From CAZEHS01 sp964424355 (GTDB taxonomy: Bacteria; Bacillota; Clostridia; Peptostreptococcales; Acidaminobacteraceae): a stretch of 64,000 nt of DNA. The stretch spans positions 50,491-114,490 of the forward strand of contig CAYRIO010000009.1 of the NCBI GenBank assembly GCA_964424355.1. Reading direction: 5' to 3'. The notes beneath the pieces were generated by a model. The model ran no database searches and was not told the DNA's origin. It saw only the letters and a program-made list of their open reading frames with translations. The first letter of the stretch is position 1; each line of letters opens with the position of its first letter. Below are positions 8,252 through 16,956 of the stretch, piece by piece. A program made the position numbers and the translations under genes.

Positions 8252-9102
8252 TGGTTTACCTCCTGTGTCATCAACGCTTCCAAGCTCCGTTTCAAGAGCA
8301 GCTGTGCCATATCCAGCCGGTATTCGCGGCTGCTTCGGGTGTCTGCTATGGGGGAAATTTCAGTGGCTACCAACTTAATCGCCTCTTCAATCAGATCTGA
8401 AGTCAACGGCCCGGAGGCTAGGAGGGCTTCAGTCTTGCGGGTGCGTACCGGAGTGGGAGCAACGGCGCCATAAGCGATGCGCCACCCTTTCGCAGTGCGT
8501 GCAACCGTGCTGCAGACGGTGGAGAGATCCACGTCCTTCCGCCTGGAAAGCTTCATGAATACAGACCTGTCCTGTGCACCGGGCGCCGGAACACGGATCC
8601 CCCAAACAATCTCCCCAGGCTTCAGGCAGGTTTTACGAACGTGGATGAAAAATTCGTGGATGGGTATTTCTTTTTCCCCTTCGGGCCCATACACCAGAAT
8701 GACGGCTTCGGCTGCCAGCAAAGGCGTGGCGGTATCAGCCAGGGGAGATGCATTGCATAGGTTTCCCACACAGGTAGCGCGGTTGCGCACCTGCAAGGAC
8801 CCCACGCTCAAAGCCGCACGGCTGAGAGCCGGATAATGCCCGACGACTGCGGCGTGGTTCCCCAGTACATTCAGATTAACGCAGGCACCGATAAAAAGCC
8901 CCTTCTCATCACTGAAATCTATACGGTTCAGCTCTGGCACATCCTTAATGTCCACCACCAGTGAAGGCAGCGTCAACCTTTCACGCATACGAATGATCAA
9001 ATCAGTACCACCATTGAGAATATGTGCTTCAGAACCGCCGGTTGCCAGGAAAACGCTTGCTTCACGCAGGGATTTGGGTCGCTGATACTCAAATGCTTTC
9101 AA
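8248..9102 (-). CDS. Molybdenum hydroxylase FAD-binding subunit
   Basis: A 284-residue protein with the FAD_binding_5 fold of xanthine dehydrogenase/CO dehydrogenase medium subunits. The FAD pyrophosphate motif ILNGGTDLIIRMR is near residue 35, and LQVRNRATCVGNLCNASPLAD is the second flavin motif. A CO_deh_flav_C-like domain occupies the C-terminal third. I chose the TTG at 9102 because GGAGG lies seven bases upstream and the product then begins MKAFEYQRPKSL, typical of the family; the ATG at 9117 overlaps that GGAGG and has no site of its own. It is first in the three-gene operon and probably passes electrons to NAD or another acceptor. Confidence 0.9.
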   Translation of the reverse strand: MKAFEYQRPKSLREASVFLATGGSEAHILNGGTDLIIRMRERLTLPSLVVDIKDVPELNRIDFSDEKGLFIGACVNLNVLGNHAAVVGHYPALSRAALSVGSLQVRNRATCVGNLCNASPLADTATPLLAAEAVILVYGPEGEKEIPIHEFFIHVRKTCLKPGEIVWGIRVPAPGAQDRSVFMKLSRRKDVDLSTVCSTVARTAKGWRIAYGAVAPTPVRTRKTEALLASGPLTSDLIEEAIKLVATEISPIADTRSSREYRLDMAQLLLKRSLEALMTQEVNQ

Positions 9103-9384
9103 ATGATGCACCTCCATGGTTAACTTGTACCCGATCGCAGATGAGATTATTATTCTATTTTTCGAGGAAGATTCCTTTAGTTCAAAGCCCTAAATTTTCT
9201 GAATTCTTATGCATTTCCTTCGGTAATGTACCACAACGTCTTTTTTGAATTATTGAAATCTCAAGGTTTCCACTAGCATATAACAACAAACAGCCCTAGC
9301 GATTTGTTATTTCCTACCCTGCCCAAACTGTGAAACGGGGAGTATAATGGGGGTGAAACGCCATCCTAGACATCAGAGGCCCTT
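9103..9384. other. Divergent promoter region, molybdenum hydroxylase / VWA operons
   Basis: No gene is seen. Features are a 12-bp palindrome AGGAAGATTCCT at 9165-9176, about 65 bases upstream of the FAD-subunit start, lying between a TTGAAC (minus strand, 9185-9180) and AT-rich DNA, and a TATAAT box at 9343-9348 facing the VWA gene. The palindrome could be an operator for the hydroxylase operon; this is only a suggestion. Confidence 0.35.
9319..9348 (+). promoter_or_regulatory. Candidate promoter of the VWA-ATPase operon
   Basis: A perfect -10 TATAAT (9343-9348) lies 37 bases before the start codon. The best -35 is the poor CTGCCC (9319-9324), 18 bp upstream, so initiation may need an activator. 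Confidence 0.4.
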
Positions 9385-11472
9385 ATGCCTGAACCTTACT
9401 GCATTGTACGCCACAACCAGCTGGATCGTGTCTTTTTCAACGAACTGGCTGACACCAGCCAACTTTTGAAATCCCTTCAGGCCTCTGTGATCCAAACGGC
9501 CCCAACTTGCCTGGCCCTGCTGGAGGATCTTTACTACCTGCTGTACAAGAAGGTCCTGATTCTGGAGCAGCCTGTTCCCGATACCCTCCATGCCATGATT
9601 CTGGAAGATCTTGCACGGCAAAAGGGACTGGCTAAGCTTCGGAGCCGCACCGCCGGAAACCGGACCGAAACCCATATCGCCCTGTGGATCCTGACCCAGG
9701 ACCTTCTGGAAAGACTTCGCGGCGCCAGCTGGCTGCAGGAAGCGACACAGCTGCTCCAGTCCCTTCAGGATACCCCGCAGGGCTTTGCGGATGATACGCA
9801 GGAAGGGCCATCGCCGGACCGCCCATCCTGGGAGCAAGACTTCTGGAAGGGGATTTTGTCTCCGAAGGCTTCCAATTCCCTCTCACAGCTGGCCGCCGCC
9901 ATGAAGGGCGACACTGGGCTGGCAGAGCAAGTGGATACCTTGGAAGAACTGGCCTTTCAGGCGGCGCCTCAACAGACCGGGGATGCCTCCGAGAAAAAGA
10001 CGCCATCACCGGAAGCAGTGAAGGAGACACAGGAGGAAGCGACGATTCAGGATGCCGCTGTGGAGAACTTTCTCAGTGCCGCTCTCGAAGCGCTGCCCCA
10101 TGGTCAGGAAGGGGATAGCGACACACCCGATCGTGCAGCTGAAGCATCCGCGGATACACCAGGAAGCCAAAGCCAGGAAGCCACCGAAAGCGCTCCCCCT
10201 GCCAGTGACTCCGACAGAGCCGCCAGTGCGCTGAAACAAGCTGCAAAGGAGGCTCGTAACCGCTTGACCCGCATCACCTCCGGCACCTGGCGCAGCCAAG
10301 GGAACGCCTTTCTGACCCCCTCTCAAGCGGGGCCGGACACCCGCCGAATCCTGACAGAAGGCCCCCCTGACGTCTCCAAAAATCCGGTTGCAGTCGGCAT
10401 CGATATGACTGCACCTTATCAATCCACCTCTGAGAAGACGCCGCTGAAATCCGCGGGAATCCCTCATCCCGCTGCCGCCTCCAGCCCCCTCCCCCTTCCA
10501 TCAAAAGAAGCGGTCCGCGTTCAGGTCCGAAAAAAACTGGACCGCCTGAACGCCGCCAGCCTTTTCGATCATGCATCCAGCCAGTTGGATGGTCTGCAGA
10601 ACACCCTGTCCCATATCGGCACGGACCCTCAAGAGATGGACAGCCTGCCCTATGACGAGACCCTGCGGCTCTATAAACGGACCTTGGATCCCCAAATGGT
10701 CAAATTTTTCAACAAAGTGGGCCAAAAACGGGAAATCGCCAAACAGGCCCAGCATCGAAAGAAGGCCCACCGGGATCTTCCAGTGGACCGGATTCGCCCG
10801 GATGACGACCTGGACAGCATCATCGATGACGAGCTTCTGGATCTGTCCATCGGAATCGATGCTTTTGAGAACAGCTTCATCGATCGGTTTCTCCATAAAA
10901 GCCTGCTGACCCAGGCCCGGGTTACCCGCTCCGCACGGCATAAGGGCCCCATCATCCTCTGCTACGACGGCAGCGGCTCCATGGAGGGCGAAAAGATCAT
11001 GGAGACCAAGGCACATATCCTGGCCTTCATCGAAGTGGCCCGCCGCCAAAAGCGCCGTCTGATTACGATTCAGTTCGCATCCGCATCAGAACCGCTGTTC
11101 ATTCGGGAAATCCATCCCCGTCAGGTGCATTTTTCGGAAGTCCTGGAGCTGATCGATACTTTTTTAAAGGGGGGAACAGATTTTGAACATCCCCTGCGAG
11201 AGGCGCTGAAATATCTGGAAACCGATCATTTCCGAAACGGCGACATTCTCTTCATCACCGATGGGATCTGTGATATCCCGGAGCCCTTCAAAAGACGATT
11301 TCTGGCCAGCAAGGCGGACAAGAAATTCCATCTGTATGCTGTCATCATCCACGGCAACACCTACGAAGATTACGGTGATCTCAGCGACATCGCCGACGAA
11401 ATCCTGGAAATTCGACAAAGGGATCTCAGTGACTGGAACCAACGGATCAGCGAAAGAATATTCTCAATCTGA
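9385..11472 (+). CDS. VWA-domain protein, ViaA/CoxE-like, partner of MoxR ATPase
   Basis: A 695-residue soluble protein. Residues 1 to about 130 are helical. A low-complexity linker rich in Ala, Glu, Ser, Thr and Pro follows to about residue 370, then a helical region. The C-terminal von Willebrand A domain has an intact metal-ion-dependent adhesion site: Asp528-x-Ser-x-Ser (DGSGSM), the Thr of KGGTDF and the Asp of FITDG. In the ViaA/CoxE group such proteins work with an AAA+ MoxR-class ATPase to remodel a target complex, often one with metal centres. The ATPase gene follows after 10 bases. Gene order (VWA first) is the reverse of Escherichia coli ravA-viaA. The target is unknown; the adjacent molybdenum hydroxylase is on the opposite strand. 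Confidence 0.8.
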   Translation: MPEPYCIVRHNQLDRVFFNELADTSQLLKSLQASVIQTAPTCLALLEDLYYLLYKKVLILEQPVPDTLHAMILEDLARQKGLAKLRSRTAGNRTETHIALWILTQDLLERLRGASWLQEATQLLQSLQDTPQGFADDTQEGPSPDRPSWEQDFWKGILSPKASNSLSQLAAAMKGDTGLAEQVDTLEELAFQAAPQQTGDASEKKTPSPEAVKETQEEATIQDAAVENFLSAALEALPHGQEGDSDTPDRAAEASADTPGSQSQEATESAPPASDSDRAASALKQAAKEARNRLTRITSGTWRSQGNAFLTPSQAGPDTRRILTEGPPDVSKNPVAVGIDMTAPYQSTSEKTPLKSAGIPHPAAASSPLPLPSKEAVRVQVRKKLDRLNAASLFDHASSQLDGLQNTLSHIGTDPQEMDSLPYDETLRLYKRTLDPQMVKFFNKVGQKREIAKQAQHRKKAHRDLPVDRIRPDDDLDSIIDDELLDLSIGIDAFENSFIDRFLHKSLLTQARVTRSARHKGPIILCYDGSGSMEGEKIMETKAHILAFIEVARRQKRRLITIQFASASEPLFIREIHPRQVHFSEVLELIDTFLKGGTDFEHPLREALKYLETDHFRNGDILFITDGICDIPEPFKRRFLASKADKKFHLYAVIIHGNTYEDYGDLSDIADEILEIRQRDLSDWNQRISERIFSI

Positions 11473-11482
11473 GGAGACCCCC

Positions 11483-12712
11483 ATGACACCCGACCAGCTC
11501 AAACCACTCAGTGCCAAGCTCCAGGCCATGTACGATTTCGTAACCGTGAAATACTATGAGGTAGAGGATTTCACCCAGTGCATCCTCCTGTCCATGATCA
11601 GCCGCACCAACATGATTGCGCTGGGCCAGCCTGGCATTGCCAAAAGCGCCATTCTCAGGGAATTTGTCGAGATGATTGATTTCAGCGGCGTTGACGGAAC
11701 ACCCTATTTCCATGTACAAATGGGGGCCGACATCTCCCCCAACAACGTTCTGGGAGCGCCTGACATCGAGTATTACAAGAACAAGGGCATCATCCGCCGG
11801 GCCTGTGAAGGATTCCTGCCGGATGCCATCATCGCCTTTTGCTCTGAATTTTATCGGGTGAACGATCAGGTAGCCAACTCCGGCCTGCTGACCATCCTGA
11901 ATGAGGGAGAATTCAAGAACGGAACTGAAATCGTCAAGACCAAGCTCCGTTTTTTCATGGCCGATACGAATTTCTTCCCCAAGCAGGCGGATGACCTGGA
12001 TGCTGAAGAGTCCGACCTGCGCCTTCAGGCACTCCACGACCGCTTTCTTTCTCGCATCCTGGTGAAACCCCTGACCGAGGATGAAAACAAGGTGAATATG
12101 ATCCTCATGGACGATACGGTGACCCCAGGTATCCACCTGACCCTGGCAGAACTGATCCTGATCCAGGAAACCGTCCGACAGATCGATATCCCCCGCCAAA
12201 TCGCCCTCTATATGGTCCACATCGCCAACGAGCTGCAAAGCAGACACCGGATTTTCATTTCTCCCCGCCGGCTGAAGCTGAGCCGGAGCATGGTCCAGGC
12301 CCACGCGCTGTATAGCGGCCGCACCAAGTGTTCTGTTGAAGACTTAGTCGCCCTTCAGTATGTCTTTTGGCAGAAAGAGGAGGACATCCGCATTGTGAAG
12401 GATATGATCTACGATACCATCGGCATCCCCCAGGCCGATGCCAGGAAGTTTGAAGCGGCCCGTCAGAGCATCCTCGATGAACTGTCCCGGAATATCGACA
12501 ATCATCAGCTGCTGCCTGGCTATACACCGGACGCCTATTACCTCCAGGCTATGAACGACCTGACACAGCTTGGAGAGCGGATTCTTGAGAAATACCGGCC
12601 GATTTCCGATTACACCGTCATCTATGGGGTGTATGAGGCTGTGCAGGAAAGCCTCCGGGAGCTGATGGTCCAGCGGTTCATCGGAGAAGAGCAGAACGAA
12701 AACGGGAGTTGA
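11483..12712 (+). CDS. MoxR/RavA-type AAA+ ATPase with altered Walker B
   Basis: The ATG at 11483 follows GAGGAG and gives 409 residues; an open frame extends upstream to 11261 but only across the VWA gene. Walker A is GQPGIAKS from residue 48. The segment VQMGADISPNNVLGAPDIEY matches the MoxR-family pore/insert region. The Walker B region reads DAIIAFCSEF (residues 114-123), where relatives have hydrophobic residues followed by Asp-Glu: the Glu (122) is kept but the Asp is Ser121. Sensor 1 (MADTNFFP) and the arginine-finger region (LHDRFLSRI) are present. It likely forms a hexamer acting with the VWA protein encoded just upstream. Its stop codon lies inside a strong terminator. Confidence 0.85.
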   Translation: MTPDQLKPLSAKLQAMYDFVTVKYYEVEDFTQCILLSMISRTNMIALGQPGIAKSAILREFVEMIDFSGVDGTPYFHVQMGADISPNNVLGAPDIEYYKNKGIIRRACEGFLPDAIIAFCSEFYRVNDQVANSGLLTILNEGEFKNGTEIVKTKLRFFMADTNFFPKQADDLDAEESDLRLQALHDRFLSRILVKPLTEDENKVNMILMDDTVTPGIHLTLAELILIQETVRQIDIPRQIALYMVHIANELQSRHRIFISPRRLKLSRSMVQAHALYSGRTKCSVEDLVALQYVFWQKEEDIRIVKDMIYDTIGIPQADARKFEAARQSILDELSRNIDNHQLLPGYTPDAYYLQAMNDLTQLGERILEKYRPISDYTVIYGVYEAVQESLRELMVQRFIGEEQNENGS

Positions 12713-12734
12713 GGCGATCCTCAACTCCCGTTTT
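12699..12734. terminator. Bidirectional intrinsic terminator between convergent operons
   Basis: A perfect 16-bp stem with loop CGAT, A-rich on the left and followed by six T on the right. It contains the stop codons of both the ATPase gene (plus) and the EamA gene (minus). Confidence 0.95.
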
Positions 12735-13608
12735 TTATGAACCAGCGTCCGCCGAATACATTGATCACCAAGCCCGCCATCACCAATACCGCCCCAGCCA
12801 TCTGCCAGATTGAAAGGGATTCGCCCAGAAGCAGCGCCGAGCTGCTCATCCCTACAACGGGAACCAGCAGAGCGAAGGGGGAAACCGTTGCCGCAGGATA
12901 CCGGGACAGCAGAATTCCCCAGAGCCCGTAGCCCCCCAGGGTCGCCGCATAAGCCAGATACGCGACTGACAGTCCTGTTGACCAGGTGAAACCATGCCAA
13001 GCGGCCACCCAGGAAGCCGGTCCCTCCACCATCAGTGACAGCAGTGCCAAGGGCAGAATCGCCACCGCACCGGACCAGACGACCAGGGCCAGCATCGAAA
13101 ACGGCGGCACCCCCTGGGTCGCTTTCCGGGTGATGACATTTCCGATCCCCCAGCTGAGAGAGGCGCCCAATACCAGCCAAAAGCCGATCGCCGTCATACC
13201 GGTATCCTGCTGCAGCCCGATCACCGCCATCCCGCAGGCCGCCAGCGCAAGCCCCGTCAAATGATTCCAGCGCCAATGCTCACCCAGAAAGACCACCGCA
13301 ATTCCCAGGGTGAAAAACGCCTGGGATTGCATGACCAGGGAGGCGAGCCCCGCAGGCATCCCGAATTTCATACCCATGAACAAAAATGCGAACTGTCCCA
13401 CGTTGATGGACAGGCCCAAAGCGATCAGCCATCGCCAGGGCACTGGCGGCTTTTTAATGAAGAATATCGCCGGTACCACCGCCGCCAGGAACCGGAGAGC
13501 TCCCAGAAGCAGGGGCGGCGCATCCTGCAAGCCCACTTTAATCGCTATGAAATTCAGTCCCCACAGGACCACGACAATCAAACCAATCCCGAAATCTTTT
13601 CCCCACAT
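12721..13608 (-). CDS. EamA/DMT-family transporter
   Basis: A 295-residue protein with ten hydrophobic segments in two tandem five-helix EamA halves (drug/metabolite transporter superfamily). The N-terminus GLIVVVLWGLNFIAIKVGL is the usual first helix, and LLLGESLSIWQMAGAVLVMAG closes the second half. Members export amino acids, purines or other metabolites; this one resembles the YdcZ/O-acetylserine exporter-like group, but its substrate cannot be read from sequence. It starts 20 bases after the FliB stop, so the two may be co-transcribed. Confidence 0.85.
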   Translation of the reverse strand: MWGKDFGIGLIVVVLWGLNFIAIKVGLQDAPPLLLGALRFLAAVVPAIFFIKKPPVPWRWLIALGLSINVGQFAFLFMGMKFGMPAGLASLVMQSQAFFTLGIAVVFLGEHWRWNHLTGLALAACGMAVIGLQQDTGMTAIGFWLVLGASLSWGIGNVITRKATQGVPPFSMLALVVWSGAVAILPLALLSLMVEGPASWVAAWHGFTWSTGLSVAYLAYAATLGGYGLWGILLSRYPAATVSPFALLVPVVGMSSSALLLGESLSIWQMAGAVLVMAGLVINVFGGRWFIKNGS

Positions 13609-13628
13609 GCGCTTCGTCAGTCCCCTTT

Positions 13629-14879
13629 CTAATCCTTCAGCAATATGCCCATATATTTCAAGGTGTTGTACTTCCTACTGATCATGTGCGCCGCTATATT
13701 CTCCAGGTAGGTCTTATGGTGCTCCACCGTTTTGGAAAAAGCCTGGATGAAACCGACGACCGTCTCTTCTGTCAACCCTTTGCGATGGGCCCCGATGCCG
13801 ATCAGGTGCATCTTGACCAAAGCATACCGGATCACCAGCATCATGTAAGCATCAAAGGGGGTTTCCCCTTCTGCTGCCGGAAACAGATCCTTGAACATGA
13901 AATTAACCAGATAGTTCTCCAGAAGATACTCATGGTCTTTCATGAAGGGCTCATAGTAGTCACGGTAGGCCTGAGCCACCCGCACCCCTTCTTCCTCCGG
14001 CGCGCCCTTGCTTTTGCCCGCCGGTCGGATGCCCTTCAGGAATTCCTGGGTAAAGGCGACGTACCGCTGGCTGTCGATTTCCGTAAAAACGTTGAGCGCA
14101 TCTGTTATCTGCTTCAGCAGATCCATCTGTTTGGCATAATCCGTCACTGTCGCTGCAGCCATCGGTTTCAGGTTTTCTACTATTATCTTCTTATTAAATG
14201 CAGAAATCAGCGTCGGTACTTCACCCTTCTTTTTGCCCTTCCCCTCTTCCTGAAATCCCGCGAAGAACTCCCCCAGCAGCAGGATCCGCTCCCGCAAGGG
14301 GAAACGCCTGTCCTGAATGCGCGCAATTGAGAAATCCCGGAGTTCCAGAAGGTAGCGGACCCTGGGCGGATTGCCCTTGTCCCGGGTGTCTGCGCCATAG
14401 GTCAGAATGCACCTTACCGCGGCAGATTCTTCCCCCACCGTAAAGGATAGCCCTTCCGGGTTGCGGAGAATCAGGCGGGCCGCTTCCGGACACGAAACCG
14501 TTGCCGAGTGTTCATAGATTCCATCTATCTGATTGGTGTACCGTGGATACGTTGCACATACATTGGAAAGAGCGGATTCACCCATTTGAATCTGAATCTT
14601 GCACAGATGTTTCTCATTGAGGAACGGACAAACCTTCTTCTTTTTCAGCTTGACCGTGGCAAAATCGACTTCATCGCTGAAGGCCTCCGGGTTTGGCTGG
14701 ATACAGGTCTTGAACAGCTGTCCCAGCTCGCCCGCCTTCACCTTCACGTACTTTTGATAGCTTTTCTTATCGAAATCCACATCCCAGCCGATGCAGCAGT
14801 TGTCTTCACAAGGAGAACCGATGCATTTGAAGTTCCTGAGATATGCCGGGGTCCGTGTTTTACGCTTGCCTTGATTCAT
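13629..14879 (-). CDS. fliB: Flagellin lysine-N-methylase FliB
   Basis: A 416-residue protein matching FliB. The N-terminal cysteine cluster CIGSPCEDNCCIGW, the later VCPFLNEKHLCKI and NVCATYPRYTN motifs, and SCPEAARLIL are characteristic of this family. FliB methylates lysine side chains on surface-exposed flagellin, and its cysteines suggest a bound iron-sulfur cluster. The start at 14879 has a GAGGTG site. No flagellar structural gene is nearby; the only motility-related neighbour is the chemoreceptor at 15217. Confidence in the family is high; the flagellin substrate is inferred from it. Confidence 0.85.
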   Translation of the reverse strand: MNQGKRKTRTPAYLRNFKCIGSPCEDNCCIGWDVDFDKKSYQKYVKVKAGELGQLFKTCIQPNPEAFSDEVDFATVKLKKKKVCPFLNEKHLCKIQIQMGESALSNVCATYPRYTNQIDGIYEHSATVSCPEAARLILRNPEGLSFTVGEESAAVRCILTYGADTRDKGNPPRVRYLLELRDFSIARIQDRRFPLRERILLLGEFFAGFQEEGKGKKKGEVPTLISAFNKKIIVENLKPMAAATVTDYAKQMDLLKQITDALNVFTEIDSQRYVAFTQEFLKGIRPAGKSKGAPEEEGVRVAQAYRDYYEPFMKDHEYLLENYLVNFMFKDLFPAAEGETPFDAYMMLVIRYALVKMHLIGIGAHRKGLTEETVVGFIQAFSKTVEHHKTYLENIAAHMISRKYNTLKYMGILLKD

Positions 14880-15216
14880 GGGTCACCTCACAGCCTTTCC
14901 ACAGCCTTTCACAAAGGTCTGCGGAAATATCATACCATTTCAGCCCCTTGAGTTCACCCCTGAATTCGGAACAAATGAATATTGATGCGAAATTCCCACT
15001 GAATTATGCTAGAATACATTTGAGAGAATCTGTATGAAACCGGATCACCATGGTCCGGTCTAAAACAAAGAAGACAAGTCGCAATGCTTCAAAGTCCCAA
15101 AGACTCACAGAAGAAGGACAGGCATGCGCAGACAAAGGTATGGGGTTCACTATAGAATGCTCTGACATTCCTGCATCAGGAACACAGACAAACTATTTTA
15201 ACCCTGGAGGTTCACC
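14880..15216. other. Intergenic region upstream of the chemoreceptor gene
   Basis: No gene is seen in these 337 bases. They hold a candidate sigma-A promoter (14982-15010) and therefore a transcribed leader of about 200 bases. The leader contains an imperfect inverted repeat around ACCGGATCACCATGGTCCGG (about 15040-15060). I do not recognise a riboswitch in it; in particular the cyclic-di-GMP (GEMM) consensus is absent. Confidence 0.45.
14982..15010 (+). promoter_or_regulatory. Candidate promoter of the chemoreceptor gene
   Basis: TTGATG (14982-14987), a 17-bp spacer and TATGCT (15005-15010), each matching four of six consensus positions. No sigma-D type motility promoter was seen. Confidence 0.45.
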
Positions 15217-16878
15217 ATGAAATTCAATTTTTTTGTTGTCCGTATCGTTGCATTGCTTGCTGTTATGGCAGGAATGGCTGTTGCCGTTTCTCACTTTGCG
15301 GTAAAAGGAATGCAATCGGCCACCGGTGAGATTGCCGTGCAACTCTCTGGCAATGCCGTATGGAGCATGGCACTCGGGGCCGCTCTGGCGGGAACCCTGA
15401 TCGTTCTCTGGATCGCCTGGTCTTTAAAGAACGAGATGGAACGGTTTCGGGAAGAGGTCGCTACGATCGCTTCCGGGAAAATGACCCAACGGGTCCATGA
15501 CAACTGGCTGACAACCGGGCTTGCCACTTCCATCAACCAGATCGTCAGCCAACAGAAGCGTGTCATCTGTGAGGTTGCAACGGTTGCTCAGAAGAACAAG
15601 GTTTTGGCCGAACAGCTGAGCCAGAACATCGAGCAGAATGAAACCGCTTCCCAATCCGTTGCGGAGACAATCTCCCACATCGCTGAAAACGCCAGCGAAC
15701 AGGCCGAAAAATCCAATCAGGCCCGACAGGCTTCCCAGGACATGGCTGAATACGCCGCACAAATCTCTCTGGATGCCGATGAAACCCTGGGAATCGCAGA
15801 AACGATGATGCAGGCTGCTAAGCAGAGCAGTGCAACCATCGGTGATCTCATCGTGAAAATGGGCCAGACAGCGACAAACAGCAAAGAAACCGCTGAAGAG
15901 ATCAAGAATCTGGAAGAAGAAGCGAACCGGATCGATATCATCGTTGCCGCTGTAACCGATATCAGTCAGCGCACCAATCTCTTGGCACTGAACGCAGCCA
16001 TTGAAGCTGCTCGAGCCGGTGAAGCCGGTAGAGGCTTCGCGGTCGTTGCCGACGAGGTGAGAAAACTGGCCGAGCAATCCTCACAGTCCGCAGGTGAAAT
16101 CAATCGGCTGCTGGACGGTATCGTCAGCCGGATCAATGACATCTCTGAGCGCGCCATTACCAGTGCGGATCAGGTTTCTCAGGATGTCATCGCTGCCGAT
16201 GAAAGCCGCATCGCCTTGAATACGGTGGATCAGGCCATTCAAGAAACCTATGGCGCCATCACACGGATTCGTACCATCGCCGGAAAATCCAGCAGTTCCG
16301 CCGCAAAAGTAGACACCGGCATGGATCATATCAATGCCAGTATCCAGGAAACCGCCGCCGGTGCCCAGGAAGTTTCAGCCTCCGCCGAAGAACAATCCGC
16401 TGCCATGCAGGAGCTCGCTTCTATGGCTGGAACCCTGAACACCCTTTCCGCCGAAGTCAGCAGCTATCTGGAAGACTTCATCCAAGGGGTCAAGATTGGG
16501 GATTCTGAGAAAAAACAGGTTGCCGCAGGACAGGAACTTCTGAAGCAAGCGGTGGAGAGTCTAAACCGCCAGAATATTCCTATGGACAGGGCCAGCGATT
16601 TCATTCGGGATCTCTGCGCGAAAAATCCCGCCTACGAATATATCGGTATCCTGAATCAGAAGGGCGACATGGTTTCGGCAAACGCCCCCCTGAACGGTGT
16701 CAGCAACTACGCTCACAGACCTTACTTCAAGGAAGCCATCAACGGAAAAGCCTATTGCTCAGAGCCGTATATTTCAAACGTTTCCTACAACTACTGCCTG
16801 GCCCTGGCTGTTCCGTTCAAGGATTCTCGCGGAAGCATCACCGGTGCGATCATGGCCGATTTGTGCATCGAACAGTAA
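15217..16878 (+). CDS. Methyl-accepting chemotaxis protein with C-terminal Cache-like domain
   Basis: A 553-residue chemoreceptor. Two hydrophobic helices (about residues 8-28 and 45-67) enclose only a very short loop, so there is no sizeable extracellular sensor. A HAMP-like region and the long coiled-coil signalling domain follow; the hairpin tip (QRTNLLALNAAIEAARAGEA, then GRGFAVVADEVRKLAEQSS) is fully conserved. After the coiled coil, about residues 455-553 form a Cache/PDC-like domain (YIGILNQKGDMVSA, then HRPYFKEAINGKAYCSEPYI, then LAVPFKDSRGSITGAIMAD). Such domains normally sit outside the cell ahead of the first helix; here one is predicted in the cytoplasm at the end. A terminator follows. 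Confidence 0.9.
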   Translation: MKFNFFVVRIVALLAVMAGMAVAVSHFAVKGMQSATGEIAVQLSGNAVWSMALGAALAGTLIVLWIAWSLKNEMERFREEVATIASGKMTQRVHDNWLTTGLATSINQIVSQQKRVICEVATVAQKNKVLAEQLSQNIEQNETASQSVAETISHIAENASEQAEKSNQARQASQDMAEYAAQISLDADETLGIAETMMQAAKQSSATIGDLIVKMGQTATNSKETAEEIKNLEEEANRIDIIVAAVTDISQRTNLLALNAAIEAARAGEAGRGFAVVADEVRKLAEQSSQSAGEINRLLDGIVSRINDISERAITSADQVSQDVIAADESRIALNTVDQAIQETYGAITRIRTIAGKSSSSAAKVDTGMDHINASIQETAAGAQEVSASAEEQSAAMQELASMAGTLNTLSAEVSSYLEDFIQGVKIGDSEKKQVAAGQELLKQAVESLNRQNIPMDRASDFIRDLCAKNPAYEYIGILNQKGDMVSANAPLNGVSNYAHRPYFKEAINGKAYCSEPYISNVSYNYCLALAVPFKDSRGSITGAIMADLCIEQ

Positions 16879-16888
16879 CCTGTGTAAG

Positions 16889-16934
16889 ACCCGACTTCCT
16901 CAGCGCCCAGCGGTGCCGGAAATCGGGTTTTTTT
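16889..16934 (+). terminator. Intrinsic terminator after the chemoreceptor gene
   Basis: An 11-base arm ACCCGACTTCC pairs imperfectly with GGAAATCGGGT, followed by seven T. It lies 10 bases after the stop codon. Confidence 0.85.
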
Positions 16935-16956
16935 ACCACCATCAAGGAGGAAAGTC

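Noticed and set aside
12344..13276. 310-codon minus-strand frame across the ATPase and EamA genes
   Set aside because: It runs through the bidirectional terminator and overlaps two well-supported genes in other frames.
15011..15216. Cyclic-di-GMP riboswitch in the chemoreceptor leader
   Set aside because: The leader is long enough but the GEMM core motifs are absent.
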